In this document: positions 1-9,265 of the stretch, in pieces
How positions within the stretch are numbered: position 1 is the first letter of the stretch
How the letters are laid out: each line of letters opens with the position of its first letter
Source of the DNA: Flavobacterium sp. MC2016-06
GTDB lineage: Bacteria; Bacteroidota; Bacteroidia; Flavobacteriales; Flavobacteriaceae
Direction of reading: 5' to 3'
NCBI RefSeq assembly: GCF_009711165.2
Contig: NZ_WMID02000008.1
Span: forward strand, 111,030 to 175,029
Length of the DNA stretch: 64,000 bases
Position numbers and translations under genes: made by a program
Notes under the pieces: model-generated
Databases searched by the model: none
The model's input: the letters and a program-made list of their open reading frames with translations, nothing else
What the model was told of the DNA's origin: nothing

Positions 1-1304
1 GATCAGATATTATTTTAGGAGCTTTACAAGCCAACGAATCGGCTAATTATCCGACTATTTCAGGCATTATTTTAACGGGGAATATTATTCCAGAAGAAAG
101 TATTTTAAAGCTTATAGAAGGTTTGTCTGCAATTGTTCCCATTATTGCTGTAGACGGAGGAACTTATAATATTACGAACAAAATAGGCAGCATCAAATCT
201 GAAATTTACGCGAATAACACCCATAAGATTGAAACATCAATCAGTACTTTTGAAAAATACGTTGATAATGACGCTTTATCCGAAAGATTAATCACATTTG
301 TAGCAGAAGGCATGACGCCAAAAATGTTTCAATACAACATGGTTAAAAGAGCCAGACAGCATCGTAAACATATTGTACTGCCAGAAGGAAATGATGAGCG
401 AATTATTATCGCAGCTTCAAGATTATTAGACATGGATGTGGTTGATATTTCGATTATTGGAGATAAAAAACAAATAGAAAATAAAGTTACAGAACTGGGA
501 CTTACTTTTGATTTTTCTAAAGTAAATATCATAAATCCAAAAGAATCTAAACTTTATGAAGATTACGCCAATACGTATTACGAGCTTAGAAAAGCTAAAA
601 ACGTAAGCATAACAATGGCAAGAGATTTAATGGAAGATGTGTCTTATTTTGGCACTATGATGGTGTATAAAGGCCACGCCGACGGAATGGTTTCTGGAGC
701 AGCACACACCACACAGCACACAATTTTACCAGCATTGCAATTCATTAAAACAAAACCAAATTCATCTGTAGTTTCTTCTGTATTTTTCATGTGTTTAGAA
801 GACCGAGTTTCTGTTTTTGGAGATTGTGCCATTAACCCAAATCCAACGGCAGAACAATTGGCAGAAATCGCAATTTCGTCTGCAGAATCAAGTTTAGCTT
901 TCGGAATTGAACCAAAAATAGCAATGCTATCGTATTCTTCTGGATCATCAGGAAAAGGAGATGAGGTAGACAAAGTAAGAACGGCTACAGCAATTGTAAA
1001 AGAAAAACGACCAGATCTAAAAATAGAAGGACCAATTCAGTACGATGCAGCAGTCGATTTAACTGTAGGGAAAAGCAAAATGCCAGATTCAGAAGTTGCA
1101 GGGCAGGCGAGTGTACTTATATTTCCTGATTTAAATACAGGAAATAACACTTATAAAGCCGTACAAAGAGAAACAGGAGCTTTGGCTATCGGACCAATGT
1201 TACAAGGCTTAAACAAACCCGTAAACGATTTAAGCCGCGGTTGTACAGTAGATGATATTATTAATACAGTAGTAATTACAGCCATTCAAGCACAAGGATT
1301 GTAA
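1..1304 (+). CDS. pta: Phosphate acetyltransferase, C-terminal part (5' end outside window)
   Basis: Converts acetyl-CoA and phosphate to acetyl phosphate (and the reverse) in the cytoplasm. The frame is open from base 3, so the gene begins upstream of the window; the TTG at 123 is internal. The first ~115 codons look like the end of a DRTGG-type regulatory domain (SGIILTGN, IIAVDGGTY). The rest is the PTA/PTB catalytic domain, with RQHRKHIVLPEGNDERI near its start, AHTTQHTILPALQFI in the middle, and YSSGSSGKG, GPIQYDAAVD and FPDLNTGNN towards the end. That makes it the long, multi-domain Pta type. ackA follows 117 bp downstream on the same strand, the usual pta-ackA pairing, although a long palindromic repeat lies between them. 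Confidence 0.95.
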   Translation, partial: SDIILGALQANESANYPTISGIILTGNIIPEESILKLIEGLSAIVPIIAVDGGTYNITNKIGSIKSEIYANNTHKIETSISTFEKYVDNDALSERLITFVAEGMTPKMFQYNMVKRARQHRKHIVLPEGNDERIIIAASRLLDMDVVDISIIGDKKQIENKVTELGLTFDFSKVNIINPKESKLYEDYANTYYELRKAKNVSITMARDLMEDVSYFGTMMVYKGHADGMVSGAAHTTQHTILPALQFIKTKPNSSVVSSVFFMCLEDRVSVFGDCAINPNPTAEQLAEIAISSAESSLAFGIEPKIAMLSYSSGSSGKGDEVDKVRTATAIVKEKRPDLKIEGPIQYDAAVDLTVGKSKMPDSEVAGQASVLIFPDLNTGNNTYKAVQRETGALAIGPMLQGLNKPVNDLSRGCTVDDIINTVVITAIQAQGL

Positions 1305-1321
1305 TCAGTAAAAAAATAGTT

Positions 1322-1394
1322 GTTTCAGGTTTCAAGTTTCAGGTTCCAAAACTTGAAACTTGAAACTTGAAACTTGAAACTTGAAACCTGAAAC
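1322..1394. repeat. Long palindrome built of TTTCAAG/CTTGAAAC words
   Basis: The left arm reads GTTTCAGGTTTCAAGTTTC and the right part is a run of ACTTGAA units ending in CTTGAAACCTGAAAC. The whole can fold into one stem of about 23 bp. It fills most of the pta-ackA gap. Related words recur at 35349-35429 and 37188-37246. It could act as a terminator or attenuator between the two genes; that role is inference. Confidence 0.8.
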
Positions 1395-1421
1395 AAAAAA
1401 ACTTACCAACTTAAAAAAACA

Positions 1422-2606
1422 ATGAAAATATTAATTATAAACTCAGGAAGTTCATCAATAAAATATCAATTAATGGTAATGCCTTCAAACGAAGTAATTT
1501 GTACAGGTATGATTGATAGAATAGGTTTAGAAACTTCAAATGTTACGTTTAAAACTTCATCAAATTCGTATGAAGAAATACTGCCAATCCCAACGCATAA
1601 AGTAGGCTTGCAAAAAGTAGCCGATATGCTTTTAGATGCAGAAAAAGGAGTCATTAAATCAACTTCAGAAATTGGCGCAGTTGGTCATCGTGTCGTGCAT
1701 GGCGGCAGTTATTTTTCAGATACAACTATTATTACTCAAGAAGTAAAAGACAAAATTAAAGAGCTTTCAGAACTAGCTCCATTGCATAATCCAGCGCATT
1801 TGGTTGGAATAAATGTTGCTGAAGAAATATTTGCAGACGCTAAACAAGTGGCTGTTTTTGATACTGCTTTTCATCAGACAATTCCAGTAAAAGCTTATAA
1901 ATACGCAATACCAAATTATCTTTTAACAGAAAACAAAGTAAGAGTTTACGGTTTTCATGGAACAAGCCACAAATATGTTTCAGAGAAAGCAATAGAATTT
2001 TTAGAACATAACTCTAAAATCATTACCATTCATCTCGGAAACGGCTGCAGTATGACAGCAATTAAAGATGGAAAAAGTGTTGACCACACAATGGGATTTT
2101 CTCCTTCAAATGGACTAATTATGGGTACGCGCGCTGGTGACATTGATCAATCGGTTATATTCTATATGATTAAAAATTTAGGATATTCGCCAGATGAGGT
2201 AAATTCGATTTTATTAAAACAAAGTGGCATGTTAGGTCTTACAGGTTACAGCGATTTACGCGATATAGAATCAGAAGCAGCAAAAGGAAACAAAGATTGT
2301 CAGCTTGCTTTATTGATGAATGCTTATAGAATTAAAAAAATAATTGGTTCATATACAGCAGCTTTAAATGGCTTAGACGCTATTATTTTTACAGCAGGAA
2401 TTGGTGAAAACTCATCATATATGCGTAAGTTGGTTTGTACAGATTTAGATTATTTTGGAATAGAAATAGACGACGAAAAAAATCAAATTCGTTCTAAAGA
2501 AATCAGAGAGATTAATAAGCCAAGTTCTAAAGTAAAAGTTTTAGTAGTTCCTACAGATGAGGAATATGAAATTGCCAATCAGGTTTACAATTTACTTGAA
2601 AATTAA
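1422..2606 (+). CDS. ackA: Acetate kinase
   Basis: Transfers phosphate from acetyl phosphate to ADP, giving acetate and ATP; with Pta it forms the acetate overflow/assimilation route. At 394 residues it has the usual family length. Family signatures are visible throughout: LIINSGSSSIKYQL at the N-terminus, GHRVVHGG, VAVFDTAFHQTIP, YGFHGTSHKYV, IHLGNGCSM, GTRAGDIDQSV, and FTAGIGENS near the C-terminus. The ATG at 1422 begins directly with the conserved MKILIINSGSSS, so the start is secure. A small membrane-protein gene follows after 36 bp. Confidence 0.98.
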   Translation: MKILIINSGSSSIKYQLMVMPSNEVICTGMIDRIGLETSNVTFKTSSNSYEEILPIPTHKVGLQKVADMLLDAEKGVIKSTSEIGAVGHRVVHGGSYFSDTTIITQEVKDKIKELSELAPLHNPAHLVGINVAEEIFADAKQVAVFDTAFHQTIPVKAYKYAIPNYLLTENKVRVYGFHGTSHKYVSEKAIEFLEHNSKIITIHLGNGCSMTAIKDGKSVDHTMGFSPSNGLIMGTRAGDIDQSVIFYMIKNLGYSPDEVNSILLKQSGMLGLTGYSDLRDIESEAAKGNKDCQLALLMNAYRIKKIIGSYTAALNGLDAIIFTAGIGENSSYMRKLVCTDLDYFGIEIDDEKNQIRSKEIREINKPSSKVKVLVVPTDEEYEIANQVYNLLEN

Positions 2607-2642
2607 TGCCATATTTGAAAAAATAATCTTAAGATAAATAAG

Positions 2643-3140
2643 ATGGCAGTAACAAAAGCAGCACTTACAGAAGTTGATATTCAATCTTTAAAGAATAAGA
2701 AAAAGAATAATTCAAAAATGAGAATTACGATTTCACTTATCTCGACTTTAAGCCTTCTTATGGTGTATTTGATAGTAGGTTTTGATACCTCAAATTCTTT
2801 TTTTAGATTTTTTGCAGGGGCTGTAATTTTGATTAATTCGGCTCTCATTCTAAAATCACTCATAGATACTAATTATGATAATGATTTAAGTGAAAAGCAA
2901 AAATATGTTGGCACAGTAAAAGTAAAGAAGAAAGAATATTGGTATGACAATGAAGATAATTCAGAAATTTTTATGATCAATTTTGATGAATGGAGAATTG
3001 GAAATAAATCTTTTAAAGAAGAAATTTGGAATACAATAAATGAAGGCGATGAATTTTATGTAGAACAAGCTACTAATTCAGGTTTTCTTATAAAATTAGA
3101 AAAAGACAATGTAGATTTTAAAGCTGGACTTGCACGATAA
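2643..3140 (+). CDS. Small two-helix membrane protein of unknown function
   Basis: I do not recognise a family for these 165 residues. A lysine-rich N-terminal stretch (about residues 15-25) precedes two hydrophobic segments, roughly 28-47 and 51-69. A soluble C-terminal part of about 90 residues follows, rich in Lys, Glu and Asp with several aromatics (EYWYDNEDN, FDEWRIGNKSF). It lies 36 bp after ackA on the same strand and ends at a strong terminator, so co-transcription with ackA is plausible. No function can be given. Confidence 0.75.
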   Translation: MAVTKAALTEVDIQSLKNKKKNNSKMRITISLISTLSLLMVYLIVGFDTSNSFFRFFAGAVILINSALILKSLIDTNYDNDLSEKQKYVGTVKVKKKEYWYDNEDNSEIFMINFDEWRIGNKSFKEEIWNTINEGDEFYVEQATNSGFLIKLEKDNVDFKAGLAR

Positions 3141-3168
3141 AAGTATCATAATTATAAAACATTAATAA

Positions 3169-3197
3169 AAAAGCTCCTCCATCGAGGAGCTTTTTTA
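3169..3197 (+). terminator. Rho-independent terminator after the ackA cluster
   Basis: AAGCTCCTC and GAGGAGCTT form a perfect stem around a short loop, followed by a T run. It separates the acetate genes from the regulator gene that follows. Confidence 0.9.
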
Positions 3198-3222
3198 GGT
3201 ATAAAAATTAAATATTTGTCAG

Positions 3223-3230
3223 TACCTTTG
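3223..3230 (+). promoter_or_regulatory. -7 box TACCTTTG of the PUL regulator gene
   Basis: This is an exact match to the Flavobacterium/Bacteroidota -7 motif TAnnTTTG, placed about 19 bp before the TTG codon at 3249. I see no clear -33 TTG at the usual spacing. If real, transcription starts near 3237, which rules out the in-frame TTG codons at 3216 and 3228 as starts. Confidence 0.5.
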
Positions 3231-3248
3231 GCTATAAATCTGAATATT

Positions 3249-5993
3249 TTGAAATCGATACTTTTAAAATTACTTTTCTTCTTTTTCATCGCTTCACAAA
3301 TTCAAGCACAAGAATTACTTCCTTTCGTAGAAAATTATAACAAGTCAGATTATCAAGGCGATAATCAAATCTGGAATGTTGTGCAGGGAAATGATAATGC
3401 GATGTATTTTGCTAATAATCATTATTTATTACGTTATGACGGCGTAATATGGGAAAAATATACACTGCCTAATAAAACAATCATTCGTTCAATTTTAATT
3501 GAAGGCGATAAAATCTATTCTGGTTCTTATAAAGAATTTGGGTATTGGTACAGAAAAGAAGGTAAAATGCATTATGTATCTATTACCAAAAATCTTCGCT
3601 TGTTTGATGATAAAGACAATGAAGAAATATGGAAAATATTTAGATTTAATGGTTCACTTTATTTTCAATCCTTCAACGATGTTTTTATTTATGATGGAAA
3701 AACTATTAGTAAAATAAAATTTCCATTTCTAATTTCTTATTGCTTTTCTATTGATAAAAATCTTTATGTCGCTTCTGTTCAAGATGGTATTTTTAAGATG
3801 AATGGAAAACACATTGCAAATCCAAAAGGCTGGAATATTTTAAAAAATACGGTTGTTCATGCCATCGAAAAGTATGAAAATGACACCTACATTTTTACAC
3901 AGAAAAAAGGCGTTTTTATTATCGAAAAAAATGGACTGAGAGCTTGGAATAATCCATTAAATGAAACTTTAAAATCGACCACTATAAATGTTGCCAAATT
4001 TATTAAAGGCAATAAACTCATTATTGGAACAGGAAACAAAGGTGTTTTTATTTTAGATCTAAAGTCGAACTCGTATAAAAATATTGATCGAGATAATGTT
4101 TTAATGAACAATTCGGTTTTGAGTATTGGTTTTGACAAAGAAGACGATTTATGGTTAGGTTTAGATAACGGAATTGCTCATGTTGAGGTCAATTCGCCAA
4201 TTTCATTTTTTTATGACAACTCAGGAATATTAGGCTCTGTTTATTCTGTTGCAACAACTAATAAAGGATATTTAATTGCTTCTAACCATGGTATTTTTGA
4301 GTTCAGTTCAGGCAAATTTAATATGATGCCCAATACACAAGGTCAAGGCTGGAATATTACTAAAATTGGCAGTAAATATATTATTGGTCATAATGACGGA
4401 ACTTTCGCTTATGATAATGGCTCTTTATCCAAAATTAATGGCGTTAGCGGTGGTTGGAATTTATCTAAAAGCAGTATTAATGATACTTATTTTCAATCGA
4501 CTTACAGCGGTATTTTAGTTTATAATGATTTATCAAATTTAGGACAATATAAGATTATTAAAGATCTCGCTAAACCCATTAAATATGTAGCTCAAAATAA
4601 GCAAAATGAAATTTGGGCGGCAGATAATTATCGCGGATTGTATCGTGTGATATTAGATAATGACTATAATACCAAAAAAATAGAAAATGTAACGCAGCAG
4701 AGCAAAATCAAGAATGATTTTGGTATTAAAATTTTTGAATTTAGAAAAGAAATACTTTTTCTAATTAATAATACTTGGTATACCTATAATTCGATTACAA
4801 ACAAATTAGAGGAAAACGAATTATTTAATGCCAATTTTAAAAATGTTTCTGATGTTGTAGCCATAGACGAAGATCATTTTATGGTACTTCAAAATGGAAT
4901 CTTGTATCATATTTATGCTACAGGAAATAAATTTGTATGGAACATTATTCAAGAGAAATATTATAAAGGAAAGTTGATTAATGAAAACCTAAGAATTTTC
5001 AAAAATGACAACCATTATCTTTTAAATTTAGACGATGGTTTTATTTCTCTTCAATTAAAATACGAAAACAAACAACCCAAAGCATTAAGAGTAGAAGCCT
5101 TTAGTGACGATGTTTTAATAGAAAACGACTCGAAAATAAAATTTAATAAAGAGCTCAAAATAAATGTAATTTCAGGTATTTACGGAGCAAGTAAGCCTAA
5201 TTTGTTTTACAAACTCAATAAAAGCAGAGACTTTGTTTCAATTTCTGATGGGATTATTCTACTTAACAATTTAAGCAGTGGTTATCATATCGTAGTTATT
5301 TACAAACATGATGGCGCTAGTTATGAAAAAGTAAATGAGTTCGATTTTAAAGTAGCACAGCCTTGGTATTTCTCATTTTGGATGATTTTACTTTATTTAT
5401 TGGTAATAGGAGGTGTTTTATTCTTTTATTACAAATGGAATAAGTTTCGCTACACCCAAAAATTAAAGTTACAGGCAGAAGAATTAAAACATCAAAGAGA
5501 AATCTTAGAAGTAGAATTAAAAGCTGAAAATGAATTAAACATTCAGGAATACGAAAAACACATTCTAGAATTAGAATTACAAACCAAATCCTCTGAAGTT
5601 GCTGGGAAATCTTTATCAATTGCCAAGCAGAGTGAAATGATTGAGAACATTCAGAATATTTTAGATTCTGAAAAAGATTTTAATAAACTTAAAAGCGAAA
5701 TCAAAAAAGCAATTAAGATTAATGAAGTTAATAAACACGAATGGGAAACTTTTGAAACCAATCTAAATCAAATTCACAATGAGTTTATTATTAACCTCAC
5801 AAAGAAGTTTCCAAACCTTACTCCAAAAGATATAAAACTGTGCGTTTATCTTAAAATGAACCTTTCTTCAAAGGAAATTGCACCTATGATGAACATCTCA
5901 TTTAGAGGTGTAGAATTGCACAGATATCGCCTCAGAAAGAAATTAAACCTCACACAAGACGAAAACCTGTCAAAATTTTTATTAACTGTGTAA
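3249..5993 (+). CDS. Membrane-spanning LuxR-type transcriptional regulator (beta-propeller, Y_Y_Y, coiled coil, HTH)
   Basis: Probable sensor-regulator of the adjacent SusCD locus. No ATG lies near the N-terminus. I chose the TTG at 3249 because it is followed by a good signal sequence (KSILLKLLFFFFIASQIQAQ) and lies just after a -7 box; the protein is then 914 residues. Residues about 25-640 carry degenerate propeller repeats with IWNVVQGNDN-type motifs. A Y_Y_Y-type domain lies at about 650-700 and a single membrane helix at about 705-728 (WYFSFWMILLYLLVIGGVLF). A Glu/Lys-rich coiled coil follows, then a LuxR/GerE-like helix-turn-helix at about 852-910 (NLTPKDIKLCVYLKMNLSSKEIA). There is no histidine kinase or receiver domain, so this is a one-protein signalling device rather than a hybrid two-component system. 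susC starts 244 bp downstream. Confidence 0.85.
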   Translation: MKSILLKLLFFFFIASQIQAQELLPFVENYNKSDYQGDNQIWNVVQGNDNAMYFANNHYLLRYDGVIWEKYTLPNKTIIRSILIEGDKIYSGSYKEFGYWYRKEGKMHYVSITKNLRLFDDKDNEEIWKIFRFNGSLYFQSFNDVFIYDGKTISKIKFPFLISYCFSIDKNLYVASVQDGIFKMNGKHIANPKGWNILKNTVVHAIEKYENDTYIFTQKKGVFIIEKNGLRAWNNPLNETLKSTTINVAKFIKGNKLIIGTGNKGVFILDLKSNSYKNIDRDNVLMNNSVLSIGFDKEDDLWLGLDNGIAHVEVNSPISFFYDNSGILGSVYSVATTNKGYLIASNHGIFEFSSGKFNMMPNTQGQGWNITKIGSKYIIGHNDGTFAYDNGSLSKINGVSGGWNLSKSSINDTYFQSTYSGILVYNDLSNLGQYKIIKDLAKPIKYVAQNKQNEIWAADNYRGLYRVILDNDYNTKKIENVTQQSKIKNDFGIKIFEFRKEILFLINNTWYTYNSITNKLEENELFNANFKNVSDVVAIDEDHFMVLQNGILYHIYATGNKFVWNIIQEKYYKGKLINENLRIFKNDNHYLLNLDDGFISLQLKYENKQPKALRVEAFSDDVLIENDSKIKFNKELKINVISGIYGASKPNLFYKLNKSRDFVSISDGIILLNNLSSGYHIVVIYKHDGASYEKVNEFDFKVAQPWYFSFWMILLYLLVIGGVLFFYYKWNKFRYTQKLKLQAEELKHQREILEVELKAENELNIQEYEKHILELELQTKSSEVAGKSLSIAKQSEMIENIQNILDSEKDFNKLKSEIKKAIKINEVNKHEWETFETNLNQIHNEFIINLTKKFPNLTPKDIKLCVYLKMNLSSKEIAPMMNISFRGVELHRYRLRKKLNLTQDENLSKFLLTV

Positions 5994-6033
5994 GATTCGT
6001 ATGTGTTTTTTAAAGATATTATATTTTTACACA

Positions 6034-6196
6034 TCATTTTTTACATAATTACAATACATCATTACTACATCATAACGTTATGTTAATGAAAAATATTAAG
6101 CTATTATTATGTTGATTAATAGCTTATTAATAAAGTATTTTGATGTAGTGATGTAGCTATGTAGTAGTGGTATTTGATGTACTACAACGTTGTAAT
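6034..6196. promoter_or_regulatory. Candidate operator array upstream of susC
   Basis: The 244-bp gap before susC contains repeated words. TACATCATTACTACATCAT at 6055-6073 is mirrored by TGATGTAGTGATGTA at 6141-6155. Further GATGTA/TACTAC words lie at 6161-6186, and AACGTT occurs twice (6074 and 6186). Such direct and inverted copies just before a PUL transporter gene suggest a binding site for the neighbouring regulator. I find no exact TAnnTTTG box here; the nearest is TAATTTG near 6201. Confidence 0.5.
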
Positions 6197-6237
6197 TGTT
6201 TAATTTGGCTCTACTAACTTAAACGATTACGAACTGT

Positions 6238-9200
6238 ATGAAAAATTTTATTTTTAGCTTTTTAGCGCTCTTACTGCTTCCAGCATATATGTCTGGGCAG
6301 TCAATAAAAGGAAAAGTATTAGATAGCAGCGGAATGGGAGTTCCCGGAGCTGTTATTAGTGCTCCAGAATCTAGAACTTCTGCCGATGCTGATTTTGATG
6401 GTAACTTTACTATTACTGCAAAGGTTGGAGAAACTCTAAAGATTACAATGTTGGGTTTTGATGCTGTTACAGTAACAGCAACTGCGGCACCAATGACGGT
6501 TACATTAAAAGAAGCGGGTGATACTGCTTTAAAAGAAGTAGTAGTAATTGGTTACGGTACGAGAAAGAAAATCGACAATACATCTGCAATTACTTCATTA
6601 AAAGCTGAAGATGTTACCAAAACAAAAGTAATGAATGCTTCTCAAGCCATTCAAGGTAAAGCGGCAGGTGTTCAGGTCATTGCATCTGATGCTCCAGGAA
6701 GTACACCTTCTGTTGTAATTAGAGGTTTAGGTACTGCATTAGGAGGAAGGAATCCTCTATATATTGTAGACGGTATGCCAACAGAAAACATCAATAATAT
6801 CAATACTAATGATATTACGTCTTACGAAATTTTAAAAGATGCTTCATCTTTAGCAATTTACGGAACTAGAGCTGCAAACGGGGTTATTATCATTACTACT
6901 AAAAAAGGTAAAGGTGATAAAGTAACTGTAGAAGTAGAAAGTTTTGGTGGTTTCAGAAAACAACTTAAAAAGGTTGATATGGCAAACAGCAGTCAATATG
7001 TTGCTTACACAAATGCAGCTTTAGGGACTAATACATTTGCTGCAAATCAGCCGGTAAGTACAAATTGGCTTGATCAAATTACAAGAACAGGTTCTTATAC
7101 TCAAAATAATATTTCGATTTCTGGAGCTTCAGAAAATGTTAAATATTTCTTTAGTGCTGGTAATTACGAAGAGAAAGCAATTCTAAATGGCTTAAATTAC
7201 AGCCGTACAAATTTTAGAAATAATAATGAATACAAAATTTCTAAAAAAGTTACTTTAAATCAGAACTTCAGCTTCACTTCAGCTAATTCTGCTCCACAAC
7301 CATTAAGTGCTTTTACAAACGCTTACAAACAATCTCCAATTGTTCCTGTACATTTTTCAACTGGTCAATACGGAGTGCCTTTTGTAGATGCTAACGGAGT
7401 TGCAAATACAAGTGGATCAGCATTTAATAATGTTGGAAATCCAGTTTCTCAATTGGATTTTTATGATGAACAGCAAAGAAGTGTAACACTTCAAGGAGGT
7501 TTAAAATTAGACTATGAAATAATTAACGGTTTAAAATTTACTTCACAATTTAATGGTGAGTATTATACTTGGAAACAATATAATTATGAAGATACTAAGA
7601 ATATTTGGTTAGCTGCCGATCCTACTCGTGTTGCTGCTAATTACCCTGCAACTTCAAATACTAATTTATTGACAAAAGGTAGAGAGCAATATTTTAACTG
7701 GAACTTATCTAACTATTTCACTTACAACAAAGTTTTTGCAAGTATTCATGATGTTGAGGTAACTGCAGGTATGGAGGTTTCTGTAAAAGGACCAAGAGAA
7801 AATATTAGTATCGTTAGAAAAAATGTAAATCCAAATTCTAATTATTGGGCTTTATACAATGCTACAGATGGAAAAGGTGTAGATTATGCAGGAAATGTAG
7901 TAAATCTATATGATGTCGTATATAACGAAAGTAGATTAGCTTCTTATTTTGGTCGTTTCCAATATAAATTAATGGATAGATACTTATTGACAGGTACGGT
8001 TAGACGTGACGGATCTTCAAACTTTGCTAAAGATTATCGTTGGGGAACTTTCCCATCATTTGGTATCGGTTGGATCATGACGAAAGAAAGTTTCTTATCT
8101 GATATTAAAGGTATTGATTTAATTAAATTAAGAGGAAGCTGGGGTAAATTAGGTAATCAAAATGTACCACTTAATAATCAATCTTATAATTCTGGATTAA
8201 ACAGTTATTTAGGAGGTTCAATTCTTTATGAAGGAACTACAATTTCATCTCAAATTGATCCAAGTTTATCTTGGGAAATTACAGAAGAAAGTTCTGCAGG
8301 TGTTGATTTCGAATTCTTAAACAGCAGATTAAAAGGATCTTTTGATGTATACGATAAAAATACAAGCAACGTAATTTTAAATACAAAACCTTATGTAACT
8401 TCTGGAATTACGTTAGCAAGTCCTGCTCACGTTGGAGAAGTTTCTAACAAAGGTTATGAAATTGCTTTACGTTGGGATGATAAAATTTCTGATAATTTAA
8501 GTTACTGGGTTGGAGGAAACTTCTCTCACAACAAAAATGAACTTGCCAGCTTAAAAGATTTAGAGATTTCACCAATTATTGGAGGAAATTTAGGGAATGG
8601 ACAAAACACTAAAATTTTAGATAAAACTTCTGTAGGTCAGCCATTAGGTAGTTTTTACCTATATGATTATGCTGGTATAGATCCAGCAAATGGAAAAATG
8701 TTATACTACAATGCTGCTGGAGCAAAAGTTACTCAAGATGCATTAGACTTAACTAAAGACAGAAAATATGCAGGTTCTATTTTACCTAAGGCAAACTACG
8801 GAGTAACATTAGGATTAAACTACAAAAACATTGATTTCTCTGTTGATGGTTATGGAACGGGAGGCGCAAAAGTGTACAATGGTAAAAAAGCACAACGTTT
8901 TTCTGGAGAAAATGTAGAAGCATCACTTGCTACTGATTTCTGGACTCCAACGAATACTACAGCATCTAATCCTGCACCATTTAATCAAGTACCAGTTGCT
9001 TCAACTTATTACTTAGAATCTGGAGATTTCTTTAGAATTAACAACATTACTTTAGGATATAAACTTCCTTTAAATGATACAAGCTTTGTTAACTACTGTA
9101 GAATTTATGTAAATGCGATTAATCCATTTATTACTCAAAAATTCTCAGGTTTCTCTCCTGAATTAAACGGAGATGGTAATCCTTACGGAACTCAAGGTAT

Positions 9201-9261
9201 TGAGCTAGATGCTTATCCTACTTTAAGATCATTCGTTTTTGGTGCTAATTTAAAATTTTAA
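6238..9261 (+). CDS. SusC-like TonB-dependent outer-membrane transporter
   Basis: Imports oligosaccharides across the outer membrane together with its SusD partner, using TonB energy. At 1007 residues it has the normal family length. A signal peptide (residues 1-20, ending SGQ) is followed by a carboxypeptidase-regulatory-like domain (about 21-105, SIKGKVLDSSGMGVPGAVI). The plug (about 110-225) has the SusC marks VVVIGYGT, SDAPGSTPSVVIRG, YIVDGMP and ANGVIIITTKKGK. The remainder is the barrel, ending in a terminal Phe (FVFGANLKF). The susD gene begins 4 bp after the stop, so the two are co-transcribed. Substrate is inferred from the GH144 and GH3 genes downstream. Confidence 0.96.
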   Translation: MKNFIFSFLALLLLPAYMSGQSIKGKVLDSSGMGVPGAVISAPESRTSADADFDGNFTITAKVGETLKITMLGFDAVTVTATAAPMTVTLKEAGDTALKEVVVIGYGTRKKIDNTSAITSLKAEDVTKTKVMNASQAIQGKAAGVQVIASDAPGSTPSVVIRGLGTALGGRNPLYIVDGMPTENINNINTNDITSYEILKDASSLAIYGTRAANGVIIITTKKGKGDKVTVEVESFGGFRKQLKKVDMANSSQYVAYTNAALGTNTFAANQPVSTNWLDQITRTGSYTQNNISISGASENVKYFFSAGNYEEKAILNGLNYSRTNFRNNNEYKISKKVTLNQNFSFTSANSAPQPLSAFTNAYKQSPIVPVHFSTGQYGVPFVDANGVANTSGSAFNNVGNPVSQLDFYDEQQRSVTLQGGLKLDYEIINGLKFTSQFNGEYYTWKQYNYEDTKNIWLAADPTRVAANYPATSNTNLLTKGREQYFNWNLSNYFTYNKVFASIHDVEVTAGMEVSVKGPRENISIVRKNVNPNSNYWALYNATDGKGVDYAGNVVNLYDVVYNESRLASYFGRFQYKLMDRYLLTGTVRRDGSSNFAKDYRWGTFPSFGIGWIMTKESFLSDIKGIDLIKLRGSWGKLGNQNVPLNNQSYNSGLNSYLGGSILYEGTTISSQIDPSLSWEITEESSAGVDFEFLNSRLKGSFDVYDKNTSNVILNTKPYVTSGITLASPAHVGEVSNKGYEIALRWDDKISDNLSYWVGGNFSHNKNELASLKDLEISPIIGGNLGNGQNTKILDKTSVGQPLGSFYLYDYAGIDPANGKMLYYNAAGAKVTQDALDLTKDRKYAGSILPKANYGVTLGLNYKNIDFSVDGYGTGGAKVYNGKKAQRFSGENVEASLATDFWTPTNTTASNPAPFNQVPVASTYYLESGDFFRINNITLGYKLPLNDTSFVNYCRIYVNAINPFITQKFSGFSPELNGDGNPYGTQGIELDAYPTLRSFVFGANLKF

Positions 9262-9265
9262 TATT

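Noticed and set aside
3216..3248. TTG at 3216 as start of the PUL regulator
   Set aside because: It precedes the -7 box at 3223-3230 and adds residues before a normal signal peptide.
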